A DNA stretch of 64,000 nt from NCBI GenBank assembly GCA_017501345.1, contig JAFVXC010000008.1, forward strand, positions 1 through 64,000, given 5' to 3'. Of the stretch, positions 7,125 to 14,684 are shown one piece after another. Numbering within the stretch: the first letter of the stretch is position 1; each line of letters begins with the position of its first letter. Source of the stretch: Clostridia bacterium (GTDB lineage Bacteria > Bacillota_A > Clostridia > Oscillospirales > CAG-272). The notes beneath the pieces were generated by a model, which was not told where the DNA came from, ran no database searches, and saw only the letters and a list, made by a program, of their open reading frames with translations. A program made the position numbers and the translations under genes.

Positions 7125-8369
7125 ATGAACACAGTATATGAGGCGGCAAAGGCACGCTACGCGAAGATCGGTATTGACACCGAGGCGGTGCTGAAGACAC
7201 TGAAGGAGATCCCGATCTCGATCCATTGCTGGCAGGGTGATGACGTCATCGGCTTTGACCACGACGGTGCTTTGACAGGTGGCATTCAGACGACAGGCAA
7301 TTATCCGGGAAGAGCAACGACTCCTGCGGAGCTTATGCAGGATATTGAGAAGGTGCTGACCCTCGTTGGCGGCAAGCACAAGCTGAATCTCCACGCCTGC
7401 TACGCGATCTTTGAGGATGGCTGCTACGCCGACAGAGATGCACTCGAGCCGAAGCATTTCAGCCGTTGGGTCGAGTTTGCAAAGAAGCACGGAATGGGCA
7501 TCGATTTTAACCCGACCTTCTTCTCGCATCCGAAGGCGGCAGAGTTTTCTCTGTCCTCGCCTGACGAGGAGATCCGCGCGTTCTGGGTACGTCACGGTCA
7601 GTGCTGTATCCGTATTGCGCAGTATTTCGCAGAGGAAACGGGCGTTCCCTGTGTGATCAATTTCTGGATCCCCGACGGCTATAAGGATACGCCCGCAGAC
7701 CGCATCGGCCCGCGCGCACGCTTCAAGAAGTCGATGGACGAGATCCTCGCGATCCCCTACGACAAGTCGAAGGTCTACGTTACGCTTGAATCGAAGGTCT
7801 TCGGTATCGGTATGGAATCCTACACGGTCGGAAGCGGTGAATTCTGTATGAGCTACGCGATCGAGAAGGGAATTACGCCCCTGATGGATACGGGACACTA
7901 TCACCCGACCGAGGTGGTTTCGGATAAGATTTCGGCGATGCTTCTCTTTGCCGATAAGATCGCGCTGCACGTTTCGCGTCCCGTTCGCTGGGACTCCGAC
8001 CACGTCGTTCGCTACGACGATGAAACGCGCGAGATCGCGAAGGAGATCGTGGCGTCGGGCAGAGTGAACGACATTGCGATCGCGCTCGACTTCTTCGACG
8101 CAAGCATCAACCGCATCGCGGCTTGGACGATCGGCATCCGCAACTTCCGCAAGGCACTGCTCTCGGCACTTCTTACACCAAGCGAGGCGCTGAAGGAGCT
8201 GCAGAACGACGGCAGAATGACCGAGCTTCTCGCGCTTCAGGAGGAATACAAGACCTATCCGCTCGGTGCGGTCTGGGAGGAATTCTGCTTGCGTGAAGGC
8301 GTTCCCGCAGATGAAGCGTGGATCACGGACGTGCTCGCATACGAGAGAGACGTTTTGTCAAGACGCTGA
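7125..8369 (+). CDS. rhaA: L-rhamnose isomerase
   Basis: A 414-aa cytoplasmic enzyme interconverting L-rhamnose and L-rhamnulose. The sequence matches the RhaA family end to end: IPISIHCWQGDDVIGFD near the N-terminus, HKLNLHACYA, GIDFNPTFFSHP, CVINFWIPDGYKDTPADRIGPR, MDTGHYHPTEVVSDKISAML and HVSRPVRWDSDHVV supply the metal and substrate ligands. Length is normal for the family. GAAAGGAAG precedes the start. It is separated from rhaB by 159 bp containing a strong palindrome, and rhaD follows within 36 bp. Confidence 0.96.
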   Translation: MNTVYEAAKARYAKIGIDTEAVLKTLKEIPISIHCWQGDDVIGFDHDGALTGGIQTTGNYPGRATTPAELMQDIEKVLTLVGGKHKLNLHACYAIFEDGCYADRDALEPKHFSRWVEFAKKHGMGIDFNPTFFSHPKAAEFSLSSPDEEIRAFWVRHGQCCIRIAQYFAEETGVPCVINFWIPDGYKDTPADRIGPRARFKKSMDEILAIPYDKSKVYVTLESKVFGIGMESYTVGSGEFCMSYAIEKGITPLMDTGHYHPTEVVSDKISAMLLFADKIALHVSRPVRWDSDHVVRYDDETREIAKEIVASGRVNDIAIALDFFDASINRIAAWTIGIRNFRKALLSALLTPSEALKELQNDGRMTELLALQEEYKTYPLGAVWEEFCLREGVPADEAWITDVLAYERDVLSRR

Positions 8370-8405
8370 AGAAAACCTAACACTTATACATAAGGAGAAC
8401 GAAAA

Positions 8406-9227
8406 ATGAGAGTTCTGGATTCTGAATTTTGCAAGGATTATACTACGATGGCGGACGACTCGTGGAACCTTGGGTACCACGAGCGCAACGGCGGCAATTT
8501 TACTTACAGACTGAAAAAGGAAGAGGTTGAGGCGGTAAAGGACGATCTGTCCTTTGACCGGGAATGGCTTGAGATCGGCACCGACGTGCCGCATCTTGCG
8601 GGCGAGTTCTTTATGGTGACGGGCTCGGGCAAGTTCTTCCGCTGGGTCAAGGAAAAGACCGAGGATACCTGCGCGATTATCGAGATCGACGCGACGGGTA
8701 CGAAGTACCGTATCGTCTGGGGACTTGTGAACGGTGGTAAGCCGACCTCCGAGCTTCCGACGCATCTGATGAACCACGAGGTCAAGATGCTTGCGACGAA
8801 CGGCGCACACCGTATCATCTTCCACTGCCATCCCGTTAACCTGATCGCGCTTACCTTTGTCGTTCCGATGACCGACGCGGACGTTACGCGCGCCTTGTGG
8901 GAATCGATGACCGAATGTCCCGTGATCTTCCCCGCAGGCGTTGGTGCTCTGCCGTGGATGGTTTGCGGCGGTCGTGAGATCGCGGTTGCATCCGCAGAGA
9001 AGATGAAGCAGTACGATCTCGTTGTCTGGGCGCATCACGGCATTTTCGCTTCGGCTGATACCTTTGACAACGCGATGGGTCTCGTTCACTGTGTCGAAAA
9101 GAGCGCGGAGATCTATATGAAGGTTCGTGCTGTGACCGACAAGAAGGTGCAGACCATCACGAGGGAGAACTTCCTTGATCTCGCGAAGGCGTTCGGCTTC
9201 ACGATCAACGAGGAATTTTTGAAGTGA
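8406..9227 (+). CDS. rhaD: rhamnulose-1-phosphate aldolase
   Basis: A 273-aa class II aldolase that splits L-rhamnulose-1-phosphate into dihydroxyacetone phosphate and L-lactaldehyde. The zinc-binding HCHPVN (about residue 140) and WAHHGIFASA (about 205) motifs and the MVTGSGKFFR loop are visible. Its start has GGAG 9 bp upstream. It is the last gene of the rha operon. No lactaldehyde reductase or transporter follows, so product handling must be encoded elsewhere. Confidence 0.95.
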   Translation: MRVLDSEFCKDYTTMADDSWNLGYHERNGGNFTYRLKKEEVEAVKDDLSFDREWLEIGTDVPHLAGEFFMVTGSGKFFRWVKEKTEDTCAIIEIDATGTKYRIVWGLVNGGKPTSELPTHLMNHEVKMLATNGAHRIIFHCHPVNLIALTFVVPMTDADVTRALWESMTECPVIFPAGVGALPWMVCGGREIAVASAEKMKQYDLVVWAHHGIFASADTFDNAMGLVHCVEKSAEIYMKVRAVTDKKVQTITRENFLDLAKAFGFTINEEFLK

Positions 9228-9273
9228 TTTCGGCGTAAAGCACTGCCTTCTTTTGCAAAATCCTATATTTTGC

Positions 9274-9302
9274 TTGACAAAATCGCCTCGGAGGAGTATA
9301 AT
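9274..9302 (+). promoter_or_regulatory. consensus sigma-A promoter
   Basis: TTGACA (9274-9279), a 17-bp spacer and TATAAT (9297-9302), a perfect match. It directs transcription of the nucleotidyltransferase gene starting at 9366. Confidence 0.85.
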
Positions 9303-9365
9303 AAAGCCATCGCCGTCTCCGGCGTATTTGATTTTGAATCAAAGCGGAAAGGAAATGCTTTTGTT

Positions 9366-10289
9366 ATGGAAACTACTCTTGTGATTATGGCTGCGGGTAT
9401 TGGTAGCCGCTTCGGCGGTGGGATCAAGCAGCTCACTCCGATCGGCCCCTCGGGCGAGATCATTATGGACTATTCGATCCACGACGCTGTTGAGGCGGGC
9501 TTTGACCGCATTCTCTTTATCATTCGTCACGATCTTGAAGCGGATTTCCGCGAGATCATCGGGAACCGTCTTGAAAAGATCTTCCCCGGGAAGATCAGCT
9601 ATGCATTCCAGGAGGGCGATGATCTGCCCGATGGCTTTACGAAGCCCGAGGGGCGCACGAAGCCGTGGGGAACCGGTCACGCGGTGCTTGCCTGCCGCGG
9701 TGTGCTTGAGACGCCTGCGCTTGTCATCAATGCGGATGACTACTACGGCAAGGATGGCTTTGTGAAGATGCACGAGTATCTCGTGTCGGAGAAGTCCTCA
9801 ACGGAAGGCGTGCTTGATATTGCAATGCCCGGATTTATTCTTGAAAACACGCTGTCCGATAACGGCGGTGTGACGAGAGGCGTTTGCTGTGTGAATGAGG
9901 AGGGCTATCTCGCAGAGATCGTCGAGACCTCGAACATTCAGAAGGGTGAGGATGGCGGCGCGTACGTCGAGGAGGATGGATGCGTCAAGAGGATCGCTCC
10001 CGGGACGCCTGTTTCGATGAATATGTGGGCGATCACGCCCGAGCTTCTGCCTGTGCTGGAGGAGGAATTCAAGCTCTTCCTCGCTTCTCTGAAGGAAGGG
10101 GATCTGAAGAGCGAATATCTCCTGCCCGGTGTGATCGGCAAGCTTGTTTCGGAGGGCCGCGCTACCGTCAAGGTCCTTCCGTGCTCCGACAAATGGTTCG
10201 GTGTGACCTATAAGGAGGACCGAGAGAGTGTGATCTCGAGCATCCGCGCGCTTGTGGACGCAGGGGTTTACCGTTCTCCGCTGTTCTGA
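9366..10289 (+). CDS. sugar-phosphate nucleotidyltransferase
   Basis: A 307-aa NTP_transferase-fold protein. It begins METTLVIMAAGIGSRFGGGIKQLTPIGPSGE, the nucleotide-binding signature, and has VINADDYYGKDGF (metal-binding Asp) and WGTGHAVLACRGVLE. It probably couples a sugar-1-phosphate to NTP, but substrate and nucleotide cannot be read from the sequence. The start at 9366 was chosen because it lies at the conserved N-terminus and downstream of the promoter; a longer frame from 9270 overlaps the promoter. It has its own promoter and terminator, so it is not part of the rha operon. Confidence 0.8.
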   Translation: METTLVIMAAGIGSRFGGGIKQLTPIGPSGEIIMDYSIHDAVEAGFDRILFIIRHDLEADFREIIGNRLEKIFPGKISYAFQEGDDLPDGFTKPEGRTKPWGTGHAVLACRGVLETPALVINADDYYGKDGFVKMHEYLVSEKSSTEGVLDIAMPGFILENTLSDNGGVTRGVCCVNEEGYLAEIVETSNIQKGEDGGAYVEEDGCVKRIAPGTPVSMNMWAITPELLPVLEEEFKLFLASLKEGDLKSEYLLPGVIGKLVSEGRATVKVLPCSDKWFGVTYKEDRESVISSIRALVDAGVYRSPLF

Positions 10290-10318
10290 TTGCGGAGCTT
10301 GATCCTGAATCGAGACAG

Positions 10319-10358
10319 AAAGAGATATGGACAAAGCAGTCCATATCTCTTTTTTTGT
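10319..10358 (+). terminator. intrinsic terminator
   Basis: AAAGAGATATGGAC and GTCCATATCTCTTT form a 14-bp perfect stem with a 6-nt loop, ending in a T-tract. Confidence 0.9.
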
Positions 10359-10411
10359 ATATAATCCCGCATTTTGATAAAATAATAAGCAAAAAACGCA
10401 GGAGGGATCGA

Positions 10412-11254
10412 ATGAGAGGGAGAACGGTTAACGAAAAAAGCATAAAGGACTTTGCTGTGCATTTATTAAGAGAGGAGCGTAGCCTTGCAACAAGGGAGAA
10501 GTATCTCCGTGATGTCAGGCGCTTCTCCGATTTCGTCGGTGGTCGTGCGGTGGATTGGCAGGTCGTATATAATTATAAGATCTCGCTTGAGCGCGATTAT
10601 GCAGTCGCAAGTGCCAATTCGATGCTTGCGGCGCTAAACGCATTCTTTCGCTTTTGCGGATGGCAGGACTTATGCGTGAAGCAGTTCAAGGTTCAGCGCG
10701 AGGCATTTTGCTCCGAGGAGAAGGAACTGACACGGGCTGAGTATTTGCGGCTCGTCGAGGCGGCACAGCGTAAGGGAGACCTGCGGATGAGTCTTATTAT
10801 TCAGACGATCTGCGGCACCGGCATTCGTGTGTCGGAGCTTCCGTTCATCACGGTTGAATCGGCCATAAGAGGAGAGGCGACCGTAAACTGCAAAGGGAAG
10901 ACCCGCCGCGTATTCATCGTTCGGAGACTACAGAATAAGCTTCTTCGGTATGCGAAGGAGAGGGGGATCAATACGGGTTCCTTATTCATTACGAGAGAAG
11001 GGAAACCGATGAACAGGTCTTGTATCTGGCGCGAGATGAAGCGTCTTTGCCGAGATGCAGGAGTGCCACCCTCAAAGGTTTTCCCGCACAATCTGCGCCA
11101 TCTGTTTGCGCGGACGTTTTACGAAATTGAGAAGGATATCGCAAAGCTTGCGGATATTCTCGGACACAGCAGCATCAATACGACACGGATCTATATCGTC
11201 GAGACGGGGACGGAGCATCGGCGGAGAATGGAAAATATGCGTCTGATTATTTGA
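10412..11254 (+). CDS. tyrosine recombinase, candidate DNA invertase
   Basis: A 280-aa XerC/D-like recombinase. Residues 10-90 form the SAM-like core-binding domain; the catalytic domain carries Arg139 (GTGIRVSEL), a Lys near 161-163 (CKGKTRR), His226-x-x-Arg229 (HNLRHLF), His252 (GHSSI) and nucleophile Tyr261 (TTRIYIV), a complete catalytic set. The start at 10412 has AGGAGG upstream; a longer frame from 10355 begins in the preceding terminator. Directly downstream lies a segment bounded by inverted repeats that contains a promoter, which is the arrangement of phase-variation invertases. A housekeeping XerC/D role is less likely given this context. Confidence 0.9.
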   Translation: MRGRTVNEKSIKDFAVHLLREERSLATREKYLRDVRRFSDFVGGRAVDWQVVYNYKISLERDYAVASANSMLAALNAFFRFCGWQDLCVKQFKVQREAFCSEEKELTRAEYLRLVEAAQRKGDLRMSLIIQTICGTGIRVSELPFITVESAIRGEATVNCKGKTRRVFIVRRLQNKLLRYAKERGINTGSLFITREGKPMNRSCIWREMKRLCRDAGVPPSKVFPHNLRHLFARTFYEIEKDIAKLADILGHSSINTTRIYIVETGTEHRRRMENMRLII

Positions 11255-11294
11255 CACGTGTAAAAACAAAAGCGCCGCTGAAGCGACGCGTGTG

Positions 11295-11316
11295 ACATAA
11301 TGTGTATTATGTTGCA
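11295..11316 (+). repeat. left inverted repeat of the invertible element
   Basis: Core CATAATGTGTATTATG followed by TTGCA, identical over 22 bp to the reverse complement of 11532-11553. Flanking GTG and CAC extend the dyad symmetry. Confidence 0.85.
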
Positions 11317-11331
11317 CAGAAAAAAGGAAAA

Positions 11332-11365
11332 GCCCCTCTCGGCACGGAAGGCGTCCGATCGGGGC
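11332..11365 (-). terminator. orientation-dependent terminator inside the invertible element
   Basis: On the minus strand GCCCCGATCGG pairs with CCGAGAGGGGC (9 of 11 bp), followed by TTTTCCTTTTTT. In the sequenced orientation it stops leftward transcription; after inversion it would face right and block read-through from the recombinase gene. Confidence 0.6.
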
Positions 11366-11388
11366 AGTAAAACTGTATAGAAAAGAAA

Positions 11389-11425
11389 GCCTTTTCAGAC
11401 AGAATCGCAAAAAGGCTCTTATTCT
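11389..11425. terminator. second hairpin in the invertible element
   Basis: AGCCTTTT (11389-11396) pairs with AAAAGGCT around a 14-nt loop. T-rich tracts flank it on both strands (CTTATTCT to the right, CTTTCTTTTC leftward), so it may terminate weakly in both directions. Confidence 0.45.
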
Positions 11426-11471
11426 AATGCAAAAAAAGAAACGTTAATACCGCTTTTTCTCAAAAATACTG

Positions 11472-11500
11472 TTGCAATTTCGTTGTATCTGTGGTACAAT
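11472..11500 (+). promoter_or_regulatory. promoter carried by the invertible element
   Basis: TTGCAA (11472-11477), a 17-bp spacer and TACAAT (11495-11500). Transcription would start near 11507, cross the right repeat, and read the gene at 11607. No other promoter was found between the recombinase and that gene. Confidence 0.75.
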
Positions 11501-11531
11501 ACGTATGTATAAGGGAAAGCTTTTTACAGAT

Positions 11532-11553
11532 TGCAACATAATACACATTATGT
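11532..11553 (-). repeat. right inverted repeat of the invertible element
   Basis: Exact reverse complement of 11295-11316. It falls in the 5' untranslated leader of the downstream gene. Confidence 0.85.
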
Positions 11554-11606
11554 GACCGCATCGATGGCGTACGGTCGTTGCAATAATGACGAAAGGAGGC
11601 TATGCT

Positions 11607-12164
11607 ATGATGAAAAGCATTGAACGTTGTTTCCTTGGCTCTGCGGCAGAGAAGATAACAGATCGGGTACTCGTGCGCAGTATCGTGATGTCGGTCGGCG
11701 GAATCCTGCTATCTATCGTTTTCTTGACGTCTGCGACGTGGGCGTGGTTTTGCGGCTCGGTTTCGTCAGGGGGGAACGTTATTAAGGGCGCGACCTGTAC
11801 GGTTTCGGTCTTGGTTACGGCAGAGAGGAGTGCGTCTGATGTGGGTTCGACTACGGCAGGGGGTATTGTACCCGATACGATCAGTAATGATAAATACAGC
11901 TACACCTTTCAGGCAGACCGCCTCTATGAGATCACTTTGATAGCAACAGGTACGGCCAAGTCAAGCTACTGCTATCTCAAGATCGGTGATCGGGTATATT
12001 ATACACAGCAGATCCCTACGACGGGAAAAAATTCGATTTCGTTCAAGGTGAGATTCAGCGCAGAGACGAAGGCTGAGCTTGTGACCTGTTGGGGAACGTA
12101 TGGCATAGAGGATCGAACCTTTTATGATAACGAAAGCTATCATAATCTTGTTCGGATATCCTGA
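11607..12164 (+). CDS. secreted or anchored protein with a SipW-like signal
   Basis: A 185-aa protein with one hydrophobic segment at about 24-43 followed by SATWAWF (42-48). Hydrophobic core then an aromatic-Ala-aromatic-Phe motif is typical of SipW-cognate signal peptides of TasA/CalY-like matrix proteins. The mature part is beta-rich, Ser/Thr/Gly-rich and contains VYYTQQIPTTGKNSISFKVRF. I infer a surface or matrix protein; the TasA link rests on the signal region only. The start at 11607 has AAAGGAGG 7 bp upstream, better placed than the frame opening at 11586. Expression should depend on the invertible promoter upstream. Confidence 0.7.
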   Translation: MMKSIERCFLGSAAEKITDRVLVRSIVMSVGGILLSIVFLTSATWAWFCGSVSSGGNVIKGATCTVSVLVTAERSASDVGSTTAGGIVPDTISNDKYSYTFQADRLYEITLIATGTAKSSYCYLKIGDRVYYTQQIPTTGKNSISFKVRFSAETKAELVTCWGTYGIEDRTFYDNESYHNLVRIS

Positions 12165-12178
12165 TAAAGAATGCGCAG

Positions 12179-12754
12179 ATGAAGAAGCACTATTACAGCG
12201 TTGACCTGACGGGCAGGCGGTTTCACCGTCTCGTTGCGCTTTATCCGACTGAGCAAAGATCGAAGAAGGGGAGTGTGATCTGGCATTGCCTCTGCGACTG
12301 TGGGAGAGAGGTCGACTTTTCCTATAACGAGCTTTGTTATAGCAATCTTCGGAGCTGCGGGTGTCAAAAGAAAGAGCACGATAAGGCACTGCACGGGTAT
12401 CTCGTACACAGCGGAGGAACGTCGATCGATCTCTTGAGGAGCGCAAAGCTGCCGACGAATAATACCTCGGGGAAAAAGGGCGTTTATTTCGTGCGCGGCA
12501 AATGGCTTGCAAAGATCGTGTTCCAGAAAAAGGCTTATTATCTCGGTACATATCCCGATTTTGAATCGGCGGCAGAGGCTCGTGCCGAGGCAGAGGAGCT
12601 ATTGGAGAGAGGAACGGTCGAGCACTACGAGCGGTGGAGGCGGGCGGCTGAGGAAGACCCTGAATGGGCACGGAATAATCCGATCTGCATTTCGGTAGAA
12701 AAGGACGGTACGGGACTTTCCGTGCTGTTTTTGCCCGAGCTTAACGGGGAGTAA
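12179..12754 (+). CDS. zinc-ribbon and AP2-domain DNA-binding protein
   Basis: A 191-aa protein with two recognisable parts. Residues 10-62 follow the GxxFxRLVAL...WHCLCDCGRE...LRSCGCQKK pattern of a four-cysteine zinc ribbon common in phage and mobile-element proteins. Residues about 98-140 (GKKGVYFVRGKWLAKIVFQKKAYYLGTYPDFESAAEARAEAEE) match an AP2/ERF-type DNA-binding domain. Bacterial AP2 domains often accompany homing endonucleases or integrases; no HNH motif is visible. It begins 14 bp after the stop of the preceding gene, with no clear ribosome site, so it may be translationally coupled and share the switchable promoter. It could regulate the switch; that is speculation. Confidence 0.75.
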   Translation: MKKHYYSVDLTGRRFHRLVALYPTEQRSKKGSVIWHCLCDCGREVDFSYNELCYSNLRSCGCQKKEHDKALHGYLVHSGGTSIDLLRSAKLPTNNTSGKKGVYFVRGKWLAKIVFQKKAYYLGTYPDFESAAEARAEAEELLERGTVEHYERWRRAAEEDPEWARNNPICISVEKDGTGLSVLFLPELNGE

Positions 12755-12850
12755 TAAAAAGTGTAACGGACGTTGGTCCGAAAGAAATCGCGGGCGCAAG
12801 TATTCCTCGCAGCCTGGGCATCTGCGTTCCGCAAGCGGAACGGAATATTT

Positions 12851-12884
12851 CCGGGAACAAGCGCAGATCTGACCCGGTTTTTTT
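12851..12884 (+). terminator. intrinsic terminator of the switch operon
   Basis: CCGGG (12851-12855) and CCCGG (12873-12877) followed by seven T. A larger outer pairing, ATCTGCG with CGCAGAT, overlaps it and could form an alternative fold. Confidence 0.65.
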
Positions 12885-12924
12885 GCTTTGGAAGAAAAAA
12901 ACTTCGGAAAAATTCGAAAAATGC

Positions 12925-12953
12925 TTGACTTCCTTTCGCCTAAATGTTATAAT
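12925..12953 (+). promoter_or_regulatory. sigma-A promoter of guaB
   Basis: TTGACT (12925-12930), a 17-bp spacer and TATAAT (12948-12953), about 90 bp before guaB. Confidence 0.8.
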
Positions 12954-13040
12954 ATATGCTAAATAAAAATGTCCCTCCGCCGCATTTGACAATCGTCATC
13001 GGAAGCGGATCGAAACGTATGAACGAAAGGATAACGCATT

Positions 13041-14543
13041 ATGGCTACTTATTTTACCGAGCCCTCTCATACCTTTAACGAATATCTTCTGGTCCCCGGC
13101 TATTCCTCCAGTGAATGCATTCCCACGAATGTTTCTTTGAAGACCCCTCTCGTCAGATTCAAGAAGGGTGAGGAGCCTGCAATTCAGATGAATATCCCGA
13201 TGGTTTCTGCAATTATGCAGTCGGTTTCGAACGATACGCTTGCGATTGCGCTCGCACGTGAGGGTGGCGTTTCCTTCATCTACGGCTCGCAGTCGATCGA
13301 GGCGGAGGCGGAGATGGTCGCGCGCGTCAAGGGTTACAAGGCGGGCTTTGTTAAGAGCGATTCGAATCTGCGCCCCGATCAGACCCTTGCAGACGTGCTC
13401 GATCTCAAGGCTCGTACCGGTCACTCGACGGTTGCGATCACTGATGATGGAACTCCCGACGGTAAGCTCCTCGGCATCGTTACAGGACGTGACTACCGTG
13501 TCAGCCGTATGGATCCCTCGGACAAGATCGAGACCTTTATGACGCCCCTCGAAAAGCTCATCACGGCTCCCGAGGGTACCTCGTTGAAGGAAGCGAACAA
13601 CATCATCTGGGATCACAAGCTGAACTCGCTTCCGATCGTATCTGCGGACGGCAAGCTGAAGTATTTTGTGTTCCGTAAGGACTATGACGATCATAAGAAC
13701 AACCCGCTCGAGCTGCTCGATGCAAAGAAGCGCTATATCGTTGGCGCGGGCATTAACACGCGTGACTACGCTGAGCGTATTCCCGCTCTTCTCGCAGCAG
13801 GTGCGGACGTGCTTTGCATCGACTCCTCCGAGGGCTACTCCGAATGGCAGAAGCGTACGCTCGCGTGGGTTCGTGAGAAGTACGGCGACAGCGTGAAGGT
13901 CGGCGCGGGCAACGTCGTAGACGCGGAGGGCTTCCGCTTCCTCGCTGACTGCGGTGCGGACTTTATTAAGGTCGGTATCGGCGGCGGCTCGATCTGCATC
14001 ACCCGTGAGACCAAGGGCATCGGCAGAGGTCAGGCGACTGCGCTGATCGAGGTCTGCAAGGCGCGTGACGAATACTACAAGGAGACCGGTATCTACGTTC
14101 CCGTTTGCTCGGACGGCGGTATCGTCTACGACCACCATATCACGCTCGCACTCGCGATGGGCTCGGATTTCGTAATGCTCGGCAGATACTTCGCACGCTT
14201 TGACGAGAGCCCGACCGAAAAGGTCAACGTCAACGGTACCCTGATGAAGGAATACTGGGGCGAGGGCTCGAACCGTGCGCGCAACTGGCAGAGATACGAC
14301 CTCGGCGGAAGCTCGAAGCTTTCCTTTGAGGAGGGTGTCGATTCCTACGTTCCTTATGCAGGTAAGCTGACCGATAACGTTCAGCAGACTCTTGCAAAGG
14401 TACGCTCTACGATGTGCAACTGCGGTGCGCTTTCGATCCCCGAGCTTCAGGAAAAGGCTAAGCTGACGCTCGTATCGTCGGTCAGCATCGTTGAGGGTGG
14501 CGCACACGACGTCGTTCTGAAGAATACCAACAAGGCGCTTTGA
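13041..14543 (+). CDS. guaB: IMP dehydrogenase
   Basis: Oxidises IMP to XMP with NAD+, the committed step to guanine nucleotides; its product is the substrate of the guaA product in this window. The 500-aa protein has the TIM-barrel catalytic domain interrupted by paired CBS domains at about 110-225 ([28 protein letters not shown] and the following repeat). The catalytic loop reads [12 protein letters not shown] with the nucleophile Cys, and the flap region contains [24 protein letters not shown] precedes the ATG. The promoter and terminator around it suggest a single-gene unit. Confidence 0.95.
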   Translation: MATYFTEPSHTFNEYLLVPGYSSSECIPTNVSLKTPLVRFKKGEEPAIQMNIPMVSAIMQSVSNDTLAIALAREGGVSFIYGSQSIEAEAEMVARVKGYKAGFVKSDSNLRPDQTLADVLDLKARTGHSTVAITDDGTPDGKLLGIVTGRDYRVSRMDPSDKIETFMTPLEKLITAPEGTSLKEANNIIWDHKLNSLPIVSADGKLKYFVFRKDYDDHKNNPLELLDAKKRYIVGAGINTRDYAERIPALLAAGADVLCIDSSEGYSEWQKRTLAWVREKYGDSVKVGAGNVVDAEGFRFLADCGADFIKVGIGGGSICITRETKGIGRGQATALIEVCKARDEYYKETGIYVPVCSDGGIVYDHHITLALAMGSDFVMLGRYFARFDESPTEKVNVNGTLMKEYWGEGSNRARNWQRYDLGGSSKLSFEEGVDSYVPYAGKLTDNVQQTLAKVRSTMCNCGALSIPELQEKAKLTLVSSVSIVEGGAHDVVLKNTNKAL

Positions 14544-14579
14544 TGCATCGGCACCGATCGGTGCTTGGTGAACGAAAGG

Positions 14580-14632
14580 ACAGCGGCGATTGCAGAGATG
14601 TGTTTCTTCACTGCGGTCACCGCTGTTTTCTT
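14580..14632 (+). terminator. terminator after guaB
   Basis: ACAGCGG...GATTGCAG pairs with CTGCGGTC...CCGCTGT (allowing G-U pairs), followed by TTTTCTTC. A separate perfect 14-bp palindrome, GCACCGATCGGTGC, lies at 14551-14564. Confidence 0.6.
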
Positions 14633-14684
14633 CATTATATATTTGTATACTATGGCTTTGATTTTGACAAGGAAGGGTTAGGCT

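Larger units (their letters stand above)
11295..11553. mobile_element. candidate invertible promoter element
   Basis: Two 22-bp perfect inverted repeats, 11295-11316 and 11532-11553, bound 215 bp of internal DNA. Each repeat contains an internal palindrome (ACATAAT, 4-nt GTGT or ACAC centre, ATTATGT), as expected for a tyrosine-recombinase crossover site with two binding arms. Inside are one rightward promoter, one hairpin with a T-tract on the minus strand and one roughly symmetric hairpin. The recombinase gene ends 40 bp to the left; a secreted-protein gene starts 53 bp to the right. In the sequenced orientation the promoter faces that gene (ON). Inversion itself is inference. Confidence 0.75.

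Noticed and set aside
10412..11254. Integrase of a prophage or integrative element
   Set aside because: No phage or conjugation genes or att-type tRNA lie nearby, and the protein sits directly beside an inverted-repeat segment with a promoter, which fits an invertase better.
12996..14507. A 503-codon open frame on the minus strand across guaB
   Set aside because: It mirrors guaB almost exactly, has no ribosome site or recognisable domain, and is explained by codon bias of the real gene. The same holds for the long minus-strand frames over secY-adk (27465-29438), pcrA (15600-17015) and dnaE (46470-50015).
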